Positions 10,508 to 22,013 of a stretch of 64,000 nucleotides of DNA are shown here, piece after piece. Where the stretch lies: the NCBI GenBank assembly GCA_033977485.1, contig CM066985.1, positions 72,711,045 through 72,775,044 of the forward strand, read 5' to 3'. This stretch comes from Hydrangea macrophylla (Eukaryota > Streptophyta > Magnoliopsida > Cornales > Hydrangeaceae). The position numbers were made by a program, and so were the translations under genes. Below the pieces are notes generated by a model. It worked only from the letters and a program-made list of their open reading frames with translations, was not told the DNA's origin and searched no databases. The number at the start of each line of letters is the position of its first letter. Position 1 is the stretch's first letter.

Positions 10508-12479
10508 ATGGAAACCCCATCGTCGGTAAGAAGGGTCACAAGATCACAAACAATGGCTTCCGCGAACAGCAACAGCAACAGCAACTTACCCATGTCAAGT
10601 AAGTGAAAGTATTACCTTTCTTGCTACAAAATTTATATATATATATATATGTATACATCAGAACATGTAACAATCTTGTTGATGTATAACTGAATATGTA
10701 TGATAAAAAATTTTCAGGGAAAATAGAAGAATCTGAAAAGGGTGTTTCAAAATCAAGACAAAGAAATGTAAATCAACAAGATCGGTCTGCTCTGATAGAT
10801 ATAACAAACGATTCACCCATTGTGGGGCTTGCAATGGGAAGCTTGAAAACACCATCATCATCATCATCATCAACAATTTCCAAGAAAAGAATTAACTGTC
10901 AAGCCAAACAGACCACTCCTGGTTCTGGGGAGGCCTTGTTGAGAGGTCAAGTCAAGACTCTCCTTCAAAAGGTTGAAGAAGAGGCCGAGCTTTCGAAACT
11001 CTCTTTCGAAAATCATCAGCCTTTTCTTCACCTTGTGAATTCTCCGATTGGGCTTCTGGCCCCAACTCCGGCAAACACACCCCATGTACTGAACCTCGCT
11101 GCTGGCAATGAAGAGAGCTTCAAGAACAGTTGTTTGGCTTTGGCTACACCTTCTCCGGTTCAAGAACAGATTGAGATTTCTCAGGTTTTTAACAAATTTC
11201 CATCTCTGTAACTGTGTAAAGTTGCAATCTTACTTCAATTTGAAGACTAAGATATTTCAAATGTTGAATTGGGTTTACTATGTACACTGATTTTTATCAG
11301 GTTTCATCAATTGGTATATTTGTTCATGCAAGTTTCATTTCTTCAAATTGAAAACTTCCGAAAGAAACCTTCTGAAATTATTAGATACTGAGTTTAGTTT
11401 TTGATATATAAACTGATTTTTTCTTAGATTATATCAATTTGTCGTATGTGAAACTGTAAATTTTTCTGATTTATCAAATTGAGGACTTCAGAATGGAATT
11501 ATCGAGTTAGATTTTGCTATATACACTGATTTTTCTGAGTTTTTCGGCCAACTTGTCATCTGCGTTAGTCAAGTGTTATTACAAAATTTTTAAGACATAT
11601 CCAATTTATAGACTTCAGAAAATTCGAAAATTTTGAGTTGGGTTTTTGCTATGTGTACTGATTTTTGTTGTTCATGTGTATTATTATATATGATAGATGG
11701 TTGCAGATATGTTAGATGGATACAAGCAAGAGGGTCTTGAGTATGAGAAGAGTTTTATAACTAGATCTTTATTACTGGACTTTTCTGATAAATCAGAGGG
11801 TTCTGAATTGTCTGATTGCTGCTCTGTGCTAACATTCAAAGGATTAGAGATTGGAACTAATACAGAGAAGTCTAGAACAGAAGATGATGATGATGATTCG
11901 GTTTGGTCCATTCAGGTCAATGCAAGTAGTAGAGATGAAGAAGAAGAAGAAGAAGACATAATTGAAGAAGTTGGAGAAGACTACGATGATTTCGTGAAAG
12001 TAGAAGAAGGTGATGGGGGGCTGGTTGATGAGCTTTGTGAAGGAATGAGCAAGATAAGTGTCAATGGAGGAGAGCGAAAAATGGTGAAATTTGCAGGTAA
12101 GCATATGAGGTTTGTGTACGACAGTGACGGTGAGCTTGAAGGACAAGAAGAAGAAGAAGAGTGTGATGGAGAGAGTGAAGTTTCATCTTCATCGTCTTTG
12201 TTGGGTGATGGGGGGCTGGTTGATGAGCTTTGTGAAGGAATGAGCAAGATAAGTGTCAATGGAGGAGAGAGAAAAATGGTGAAATTTGTAGGTAAGCATG
12301 TGAGGTTTGTGTACGACAGTGACGGTGAGCTTGAAGGAGAAGAAGAAGAAGAAGAGTGTGATGGAGAGAGTGAAGTTTCATCTTCATCGTCTTTGTTGGG
12401 TGTTTTGTGCTTGAAGGGATTGCCAACTCCGAAAGGAAAGCACTTTCGCTTTCCACAGGATTTGGAAGAAGATCAGTGA
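10508..12479 (+). CDS. three-exon host gene, unknown function, about 446 aa
   Basis: Exons 10508-10598, 10718-11184 and 11697-12479 join in frame (GTAAGT donor after exon 1, TTTCAG acceptor before exon 2, GATAG acceptor before exon 3), giving 1341 nt including the TGA. The start was chosen because METPSSVRRVTRSQT directly follows a CT-rich leader. The protein has a basic, serine-rich N-terminus and an exon-2 block with ALIDITNDSP, TPGSGEALLRGQVKTLLQKV and LLAPTPANTP. An acidic exon 3 contains KHMRFVYDSDGELE and ends with GLPTPKGKHFRF. No enzyme fold, signal peptide or membrane segment is visible; it looks like a soluble, probably nuclear, mostly disordered protein. The paired TP/SP motifs could be CDK sites, which would suit the MSA-like promoter, but that is inference. 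I do not firmly recognise the family. Codon structure is intact, unlike every other frame nearby. Confidence 0.82.
12012..12401 (+). repeat. 195-bp in-frame tandem duplication inside exon 3
   Basis: Units 12012-12206 and 12207-12401 differ at about four positions. Each encodes 65 residues beginning DGGLVDELCEGMSKIS and ending SSSSSLLG, so the acidic segment and the KH-RFVYDSDGELEG motif are present twice. The length is a multiple of three and the frame is kept. The near identity shows a recent duplication, or a recently homogenised one. Confidence 0.95.
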
Positions 12480-13208
12480 ATTTGTGACCTTTTAAAGGTT
12501 TTTGTGGGGTTATTTGTTCTGTTTTGATGGTTGTCTGTCCTTGTGAACACCAACAGACAACCATTTGCTAATGATTTTTCGAGGGCACTGTTCTTTGTGA
12601 TTTTGATTAGAGATTTGATTATGATTCTCACAATCCAGTAATAACTTGTTCGAAAGGCTTCTGAAGTATACAAACATTTGATGCTGTCTCTTTCTCGCTC
12701 GCGCATACACACACACATCTAGCTATCTTAAGATGGTCTCCAATAGTTTATGTTATGTTGTATAAATTTTTCTTACCAATGCCATATTTGGAACTACTAG
12801 AGTATCAGAATGCTACTCTTGGTGCACATGGTCGGTGGTGGTTACACATCTTGGGTCCATAAAGGTTGTTCGTGATATCATCTTCTTTCAGCCCTTTATA
12901 TAGGTCTTGCGTTGCGTCTCTCCATCATCCCAATTTAAGTTTGTTGGGTCCAATTTGAGGTGTCCGAATTAATGAGTATTGTTTGAAAAGTCAATATAGC
13001 AAACAATTTTCAAGTTCACTTCATATAATATAAACTATGAAAAGTTGAAAATTTTCAAAACAATCAAATAGGCGTTTAAATGGTTGGAATTCTAAAAATG
13101 GTCGTTATTCTAATAATTGATGATGGATTTGAAAAAGGATGAACCTTACTTTCTACACAAGCCAATTACATATGGTTGTGGTAGTGATCGGTGGTACCAC
13201 ATACCATT
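12480..13208. other. 3' flank of the host gene, nothing else recognised
   Basis: Contains the likely 3' untranslated region of the upstream gene (12480 to about 12720) followed by AT-rich unassigned sequence. No domain-bearing frame is present. Confidence 0.5.
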
Positions 13209-13388
13209 GCGTATGGTACAATTGACAAAGCATTTGGGAAGCATAGCATTACTCATCCATTAATCTCAAAATCAGCCAACTTAAAAGTAACAAAGTGTGC
13301 GTATGGTACAATTGACAAAGCATTTGGGAAGCACAACATTACTCATCCATTAATCTCAAAATCAGCCAACTTAAAAGTAACAAAGTGT
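13209..13388. repeat. 90-bp direct tandem duplication
   Basis: Units 13209-13298 and 13299-13388 both begin GCGTATGGTACAATTGACAA and differ at two positions. A third partial AAAGTAACAAAGTG lies just after an A-run near 13399-13411, suggesting slippage or a small insertion. The open frame across it is not considered a gene. Confidence 0.93.
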
Positions 13389-13411
13389 ATCTCTCAAAAA
13401 AAAAAAAAAGT

Positions 13412-15785
13412 AACAAAGTGAATTGCCCTACTAATAATATCTATATTCACCTCAATTTCTCTCCCCCATATGAAGTTGTTTTGCCTCTTTCAAGGTTTTC
13501 ATTACACCCATCTTATCTTCCCTCATTTTTATTCCCCACTCCCATTTCGCAACCAAAAGGTTAGGGTAGGACTCAAGTTTTTTGAATAGTTCTGAGTTTC
13601 ATCAAATGCTTTTTTAATAATAGCTTTATAAATCTTTACATGGTTTTGGCAGATGTTTGAAATGTTGGATTTTTGCATTGTAAAAGAGTGAGTGTCTACA
13701 AGACTATTAACCAAAACATGCTTTGTGTATTTTGGACCGAAAGGTACGTTTTCAATAGTTTTGATTTGTTCACTTTTGGTGCTTCTTCTATGATGATACC
13801 AATTGGTTTGTTTTTTCTTCTACTTCAGTTCTTAAATTGTGCTGTTTTGCTGAATTTTCCGGAATAGCCATTAATAACAAATCTAATAACTCCACACCAA
13901 GCATTAGTTTGCTTATCCTTTCACAGATTTTTCAGTGAAAAAGATAAAAGGGGCCGGAGGCCCCCATCAACCAAAAACACCAATATTTGAACTCCTTTTT
14001 ATGTAGTTGTTTGCCACAAATTTGTAGAGAGACTTCAAGACAACTACTCGAAAATGGTACATTCCAAACTGTTTACCTTGTTCACAAGTAACGCAGCTAC
14101 TTGCTTCCGGATAATATAACACAGCAAATCTATATAATATAGGAGGAAAAGGTTTTGCTGACAACCTTGATGTGTGTCATCATCAAATGATTCGAAATTG
14201 TTGCTTACTTTTCATTACTTTCTTAAATTTTGAAACTCTCAGCAGGGGCGGATCCAGGAGTTCGGTCCAGTGGGTGCAAACATTAAGTACAAACTTTTTA
14301 TTGACTTCTTCCTATTTGACCATATAATTTTTTTCTAGGCTAAATAACAAAAATTACCATTGAAGTTTGGTCCTTGTCTCATTGTAATTTCAATTACATC
14401 AATTTGGTTACTGAATTTTTTTAAATTAGAAGCAATATCGTCCAAATGTCTCATTCTGTGAAAAAATTGACAAAAATCACCCATGTATTACACACGGTAC
14501 ACTAAAAAGCAGACGGGAAAATTGGTGATGCTTCATTTTTTTTCATTGAAAAGTGTGACCAGGCATAACATGTGAGTGACTTGAGTCATTTTTTCCCACA
14601 AAAAAACCACATCTGGACCACATTGTTTATATTTAAAACTTCAAGGACCAAATCAATACATTTAAAATTATAGAGATAAAAATAAGACAAAACCAAACTT
14701 CAGGAGTTTATTTTGTAATTAAGCCTTTTTCCTATTTAACACTTAACATAGCAAAATTATTACTTTAAAGGGAAGAGCTGTGATACGGAAGGGTGGTTTG
14801 GCCGCATGAAAGGTTATGGTGCGGAGGGGATTGTTGACCATTGGATGTTTGTACTTGGGCATTGGATGATTGACAACACATTGGTCACTTTATTGACAAT
14901 TGTGTATTAAATCTATTAAATGCTCATTTAATGCCCCAATTGACTGGTGCTTCCGGTTGTTTACTATACTGTAATAAAACTTATTCCTGAGACATACCGT
15001 AACAGTTGTTCCTCTGTAATAACAATTGTTCCTCTATATGTAGTGTAGAATTTAACATTGTTTAAGGTTGTACCTAGAGTAACAAGAGTTGTTCTGTACC
15101 AGAAAAAGTATAGAATTTAAGGTTGGGAGGTTGTGTTTAAGAGGAGGTTGCATTAACTCTTAGTAATTTCCCACCAACCACTAAAATCCTAGGGATGAAT
15201 TCTCCTTCAGATTGTGATATTTCATTTTTTACCACTTCAACATTTTTTTTTGCTTTTCTAAACCAATCCAAGGGTAGCCATTGTTGGAGGAAGAAACTCT
15301 GTACAAGAGAAGATAAAAGTGTGTTGTAAGTAACATTTTTACTTGATTGCAATTTTTATATTAATTTATTTTTATTGTAAAATGTGTTAAAATGTTAAAA
15401 ACATTGTGTAATTTTATTATTTTTTATGCACTCTCAAACCCAAACATTTTTGGGAATATGAGTATTCTTAATCTATTAGTGAAATAAAAAAAATATTAAT
15501 GAAATGTTTTTATGCATTATCTTAAAAACATTTGTAAAAGATTAGTGAAATTTATAAATAAAAACAAAAGGATTTTAGTGAATCTCTTGTTCCTTTATTC
15601 AAACATTTTTGGATGTATTCTAAAACATTTGAGTGGAAATAAATGTGATACCCCATTGTGTATTTTTATTTATGCATTCTTTGTTAGTGAAGAAAATGGG
15701 TTTTAGTTAATATAGATGTGATACCCCACTCGTACAAACATTTGTAGTAATACGAGTGTTTTTACATTTATAGTGAATAGTATAC
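13412..15785. other. no gene recognised; possible left flank of the MULE
   Basis: AT-rich sequence with no recognisable domain. Near 15640-15730 the phrase GATGTGATACCCCA is repeated. The left end of the large MULE may lie somewhere in the last kilobase, but I could not identify a terminal inverted repeat or 9-bp duplication. Confidence 0.4.
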
Positions 15786-16033
15786 ATGGAACAATAAGGG
15801 TACAATATTTCTTAATTATGGAACAATATGAGTATAATATATCTTAATTATGGAACAATACGGGTACAAAATATCTTTATCATAGAACAATAAGGGTACA
15901 TAATATATTAATCATGAAACAATAAGGGTACAAAATTTCTTAATCATAGAACAACAAGGGTACAAAATATCTTAGCCATGGAACAACAACGGTACATAAT
16001 TTATAAATCATGGAACTACAAGGGTACAGAATA
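15786..16033 (+). repeat. GGAACAA minisatellite array 1
   Basis: About eight imperfect copies, period near 32 bp, of a unit reading roughly ATGGAACAATAAGGGTACA then an AT-rich TATCTTAATC part. The same unit forms arrays at 17047-17285 and 22057-22560, and a single copy lies at 37161-37190, so the unit seems to belong to the surrounding transposon. Confidence 0.88.
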
Positions 16034-16182
16034 TCATACTCGCATACTTAAATAGTTGTTCATTACACAACCTTGTCTTGAAAAAACATATTTAAAGCTA
16101 AACAAAGCATACCATGACGGAACTAATCAGAAAGGAGGTCCAAACCAGATAAATCACCATAGTATTCATAACAACAGAAATG

Positions 16183-16815
16183 TTATCCATCATCTCTGAT
16201 TAGACACCCAGGAAGAAAACGTTGAAAATCCCCATCAACATCATCTTTAGTATAATTTGGTAGATTAGGATATACATCAACATAAGATGGATCATCTTCA
16301 ATATCTTGCATAGCAAAGACTGGGGCGTCATAATACTTTTTTACATCTTCGATTGTATGAAAACGCATCAATCTTCGTTTCATCTGTCGAATCTCTTGCT
16401 TCAGCAAATGTATGACCCGATCGTCATCCCTATTTGGATTTTGCATGAAATCAGGAGCGCGAGAAATCGATACTGGTAACCTGTGCCAACGACAATATAC
16501 TTCGCACTCACACCTTATGCTAAACAATTTTGTCCATCGTAGATCATCTCTAATAAGAACTGCATTGTTTGGTAGTTGAGCGTGAGCGTTACCAATGATT
16601 ATGTGGCCAACATTTGAGAAAGAGAAATTATCAGGAATTGGGGTGTTGACAAAAGAACGTCTTTTGCCATACCAAGTTTGACCTTTAGGATCTGTGTAAG
16701 AGCAATATATATGCCATACATTACTAATTGAAGGAGCATTACTAGCTCTTCTTCCCCTTCCTCCACTTCTCCCTCCACCTCTACCTCTTCTCATCCTTAG
16801 TAGATTTGAGTACAC
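16183..16815 (-). CDS. uncharacterised RG-rich ORF inside the MULE, 210 aa
   Basis: A single open frame of 210 codons (a second in-frame Met at codon 8 precedes RRGRGGGRSGGRGRR). After the arginine/glycine-rich N-terminus comes a globular-looking block with DPKGQTWYGKRRSF, FSFSNVGHIIIG and SIRCECEVYCRWHRLPVS. A likely short coiled coil, RVIHLLKQEIRQMKRRLMRF (about residues 132-151), and an acidic C-terminus follow. I do not recognise the family. It is transcribed away from the transposase, sits between two copies of the same minisatellite, and is free of stops although the neighbouring transposase is broken. It could be a transposon accessory protein, a captured host gene piece, or an exon of a longer gene. 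RG-rich N-termini often bind nucleic acid, but function is not inferred. Confidence 0.55.
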   Translation of the reverse strand: MYSNLLRMRRGRGGGRSGGRGRRASNAPSISNVWHIYCSYTDPKGQTWYGKRRSFVNTPIPDNFSFSNVGHIIIGNAHAQLPNNAVLIRDDLRWTKLFSIRCECEVYCRWHRLPVSISRAPDFMQNPNRDDDRVIHLLKQEIRQMKRRLMRFHTIEDVKKYYDAPVFAMQDIEDDPSYVDVYPNLPNYTKDDVDGDFQRFLPGCLIRDDG

Positions 16816-17046
16816 AGTATGTTACTTGCAACCCCTCTTGCTTTTTATAGAGTAGGAATTGTGCACTGTCAATGAATTTTAACTTGAAAATGAATACACT
16901 ATGAATGAGGGTTTCGTAGGAGGGACAGTACTATGAATAGGATATAGTGAATTGTCGACATCAATAACTCACTCAGAAAGTTTAATCACATCACTGAAAA
17001 ATCGGAGCCTTGTCACTTTAATGAAAGCTACAGTAGGTTTTCGACT

Positions 17047-17285
17047 TAATCATGGAACAAAAAGGGTACGATATTTCTTAATCATGGAACAACAAAGGTA
17101 CATAATTTCTTAAGCATGGAACAAGAATGGTACAAAATTTATTATCACTGGAACAATAAGGGTACATAATTTCTTAATCATGGAACAACAATGGTACATA
17201 ATTTCTTAATCATGGAACAACAAGGGAACATATTTTATTAATGATGGAACAATAAGGGAACATAATTTCTTAATAATGGAATTTC
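17047..17285 (+). repeat. GGAACAA minisatellite array 2
   Basis: About eight copies of the same 32-bp unit as at 15786-16033, in the same orientation (for example ATGGAACAACAATGGTACAT). It ends just before the first recognisable transposase exon at 17341. The two arrays bracket the RG-rich ORF. Confidence 0.88.
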
Positions 17286-19343
17286 ATTAAACATAGTCCA
17301 TATTACATGCATACTTGTCATTTATTAATTTTTGTTTGTTTTCTATCAGCGTAAATTCCAATGGATGGTATGCGGAGATCCAAGGGAAAGTCGGTATGCA
17401 CAGATTTGGATGATGAAATCAGATTGGAATACACATATAAATGTTCACACAGGGGTTGACATTAATGACCCAGAAGCTGTACATAGTAATGTTGTCCAAC
17501 AAACCTTCGAATGTGGTTCAGACCAAGCACTGTATGAAATGACTGGAAGATGAAGTCCTTTGCATGACATTCAAATCCGAGGGTGAAGGTGCCAAATTTT
17601 ACAATAGTTATGCGTAGGTGGTGGGTTTTAGTGTACGAAAGGATGAATTAAAATATGGAAGGGACCAAATAGTCGTATCGAGACGTTGGGTGTGTTCTAA
17701 AGAAAGGGAGATATGCCAAAAATATTTAGATTGTGAAGATAGGTCGAGGGAGCCTAAGGCCCTTACTAGAGTTAAATGTGGTGCATGCCTCCGAATCCGA
17801 TTGGATAGAACTAAATAATATTATGTTGTGACAAATTTTGTTAAAGATTATAGCCATCCGTTATGTCCTCCTCAATGTGTGCCTTTCCTTTGGTCACACC
17901 GGCAAATCAAAATTTCAGATTAAGCTCAAATTAGTTCAATGTACAGTGTCAGTATTAGACCTAGTAAGATTATGGACTACATGGTAAATCAAGTGGGTTC
18001 ATATGAGAAGGTTGGGTTCATTCAAAAGGACTTGTACAATTACGCTGATGTTGAACGTACATCGGAGCTTGTAGATGCTGATGCCGAGGGAGCACTGGCA
18101 TATTTGTGTTCTAAAGGTGAGACCGATGAACAATTTTATTACAAGTTTGAGGTGGATGAGGAACATCGATTGTCCAGGTTGTTTTGGACAGATGCAAGAT
18201 CCCGTATCGACTATCAAAAATTTGGAGATGTCATAGCATTTGATACAACTTACCAAACAAATGCCTACAGAAAACCATTTGTCATACTTGTAGGCGTCAA
18301 TAATCATTTTCAAACTACAATTTTTGGTTGCGCATTATTGGTTGATGAAACCGTAGATACCTACATTTGGGTTTTAGAGACCTTACTTGAAGCAATGAAG
18401 GGTAAGGTTCCAACTTCCGTACTAACTGATGGAGATAAGGCGATGCGGCAAGCAACTGTTAGCATTCTTCCTAACTCATCACATCGGTTGTTCCAATGGC
18501 ACATACAACGGAATGCCATTACAAACATTCGTGTTGCAGGGTTTGGTAATGATTTTGACAAATGCATGAAGAGAAATTGCACGGTCGAAGAGTTTGAAGC
18601 ATCATGGCAAGAGTTAGTTGACAAGTATGGGCTACACCATAACAAATGGATGAAAGAGATGTACGAAAAGTGTTCGATTTGGGCTGAGGCATACTTGAGG
18701 GGCCAATTCTTTGCCGGTATGAAGAGCACGCAAAGGTGTGAAGGGATTAATTCATTTTTAAAAGGCTATCTTAAAATCCGAATGCGGCTTTACGAGTTTC
18801 TTAAAAATTTCGATAGAGCACTTAGACGTCTTCGTCACAATGAAGCTAAGGCGCACAATGATACGGAACAAACATATCCAGTAATGTCCACAAACTTGAG
18901 GCCCATTGAGACGCATGCTGCCAACGTATTCACTAGATCGATTTTTATCATGTTTCGTGGTGAAATTAACCGTGAGACTAAGTACTTTGTCGCGGAAAGG
19001 GTGAATGGGTCGACGTACGTTAATTTTTACCTGTCCAAATATCCACAGCTCACTTCGCGATGGAATGTTATTTCCAATCACCATGACGGGACAATTAAGT
19101 ATTCTTGCATGCGGCTTGAGTCTGTTGGAATACCTTGTTGCCATATGATATGTGTTGTGAAAAATGAATACATACAGGAAATCCCTCTTAGTTGTATCAC
19201 ACCAAGATGGTTGAAAAGTGGCCTGGAATGGGCGGAAACGGCAAACTGCACATCTCTGAAAGGCAATAATTTTCAGCACACTCAAAGTCAAATTGCACCT
19301 CTCAATTTGTTCAAATCGAGGCGCGAAGACATGGGACACTATG

Positions 19344-21803
19344 TGTCACACCCCAATCCACCCCCGATGGATTAGGACACGTGTAACAAGAGTAACCACA
19401 TCCAAAACACACACTAATTAGAAAGAAAATGTGAATAAACCACTTTAAAGAACTCTATTGTGACAAAATAGCCCCCAAGGGCAAAATGGTCATTAAGAAA
19501 GTATTTAAAATTTTTATACCAAAAGTTAGATTTTTGAGTCCTGGTTCTAACGCAACAAACAGCGCGCAAATCCGAGTTCTCTAGAAAAAGTTATGCATGT
19601 TTCCGTAAAAGCGGACATGCTGTGAAAATTACAAGGCGGATCGATCCCTTCATAAATCGCGGATCGATCCATTTATATGAGTCTCTCGCAGAATGTTCCC
19701 TTAAAAGGGCGGATCGATCCCTTCATAAATCGCGGATCGATCCCTTCACAAATCTGTTGCTAATTTTTTTTTGCTGTCAAAACAAGTTTTAACTTCCAAA
19801 ACACAACCAAACCACATGGAAACATTATGAAACTTTGGGAAATCAATTCCAACACATTTCTAAACACTTTTAAACTTAAGTCAAGCTTGGATCACACAAA
19901 CACATTCACAATTTGATCAAGTCAATCATAAACTCATTTTCTTTGATCCAAAACAAACTTTTCCACTTTGAAAATCAATTCTCATTCAAAATTCATGAAA
20001 CTTGTTGGGAATCAACTCAAGGTTGTAACTAGCATTATAAACACTACGGAAACATGTTTAAGACACTAGCGACACATCCGAACTTGTCAAGATGGTTAAA
20101 CCCATTACCTGCGCCACACTTGAGCAAACCAAAAGATATTACACATTAGTTCCCAAATTCACTTTTAACTACCAAAATACAAGGTTTAGGATCCTAACTT
20201 TTTTTCCACAACCCAAATATGAACATCAACATAAAAGAAACCATAATTACACCATTTTACAAGTTCAAAAGAAGTTCTCAAGCATGAGGCTCAAATCTCT
20301 CCCATCTCTCCCATCCACAAGTCAAGACTTCAAGCCTCAAATCAAGGACCTCAAACCACTAGTTACACTGTAATATAGGCTTAACATATATCTACAAGTT
20401 CCAAAACCTTTTTCCCCTCTTCCCGAGCACGTCACTTCCTCTCCGGGTATTGCTCCGTACCTGCGGTGGTTGTTATGTACCACAACAGAAATAGGAAAAT
20501 GGTTTTCTTAAGCAATTTGCTTAGTGAGCATTCTAAACATGACTGAATGTTTAACATGTGCAATGCACCAATCAACATATAAATCACATTTGTAATCGCC
20601 GAGTCACCGGTTCAATGATTCATTCAGACCCGAAGACCTCCCTTGGTCCCGTGGCCACTTCTATTCCTTGGACTTCCGTCTTTCTCGGATTCTTCCTCTT
20701 CACCACCCTTATTTCTCCCAACTAATGAATCATTGTCCCGGGCTCATTGAATACCATATAGACATATAAGCATGTAGGCACATATTCATAGCAACTTTTC
20801 ATACTAATTGACATGAAACCATAAATTCAAGAATTTCATATCTTCAAAGCATAATTTCAACAACCCAATATAATTATGGAATATTGAACATCTTAAACCA
20901 CAATCATTTTTAGGCTAGAAAACTCACCTTATTCACAGATTTTACCCAAATTAAGCCAAATTATGCAGAATTTCCCCAAATTGAAGCTCAATTCCTACAC
21001 CACAATGAATCCTACAAGAATTCGGTAGACGACGTCTCACCGTTAAGTATGAACTACCAAAATCCAGCGAATTAAACATAAATTAAGGGTATAGAAATGT
21101 TCGTCTCACCTCCAAGAGTCCGAAAGTGGTCTCGGATCGTAAATTCGACAAACGGCGGCGACGGAACGGCGAGATTTCGACGTCGGTGACGATTCCGTCT
21201 TCTCTCCCGGTGAGCTCTGTCTCTATTTTTGTTTTAATTTCTGTGGATTTTTGGAGACAAAGCTCCTCCCTATGACACATAGCAACTCATGCATTGAGTT
21301 GTCATCAAGTTTTGGTTTTTCTTCCAATTACACCCCCAGAACTTTCTAAGTTCTTATTATGAAATCCCCCACACATTCCATTAACTACCTAATTATTTAA
21401 TGAGTGTTTATCTAAGTCCCGCATGGGTCCCAACGTGGGTCCCACATATTTTTGTGAAATTGCTATCGCACTTACAAATTTTAAATATGTTTAATTTATA
21501 CCCTTATAACACCAAATACTACACATAAATCAACATGTAATATAAAAGCACATAAGCAAATATTCATGTAGCCACATAAAATGCATTTAATCATTTAAAA
21601 TGCAAATTACCAATTTACCCTTCGCTGGGTTTCATTTCTATACCTGTCCCACCTCACTAGGGACTTTTCCAACTAGTGTCCCTCTCTGAACACTTTTTAC
21701 ATGGGCGAGTCCAAGCCTCCCCTTAATCCGTTTATACACTAATTATACTAATTAATGCATATTAACATAATAATTAACCCATTCTTCGGGTACGGGTGTT
21801 ACA
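19344..21803. mobile_element. solo LTR, 2460 bp, inserted in the transposase exon
   Basis: Begins TGTCACACCCC and ends GGGTGTTACA, with CTATG repeated at both edges (19339-19343 and 21804-21808), the 5-bp duplication of an LTR element. No internal region or second LTR remains, so this is the product of LTR-LTR recombination. Removing it plus one CTATG restores the transposase frame exactly (GHY then AILTEEGW). Inside, GCGGATCGATCC-type motifs recur at about 19636-19745. The end sequences resemble Gypsy LTRs. Confidence 0.93.
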
Positions 21804-22013
21804 CTATGCTATCTTAACGGAGGAAGGATGGACCGATGCAAATGATACAGTCACAGACATAATATGTCGTTTAAAGGACCTATGGAATAAGAAGAATGGG
21901 ACCGCAAAGTTTACTATCGGTTTTGGTGTAAAAGACCCAGCGCCAATTGAAACAAAGGGAAGTAAAGGGGCAAGTAGCAACAAACAAAATTTAAAGCGTT
22001 GTGGTTATTGCAG

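Noticed and set aside
14240..14290. GGGGCGGATCCAGG phrase as a transposon end
   Set aside because: The phrase recurs in many plant genomes, but no partner end or duplication is visible here.
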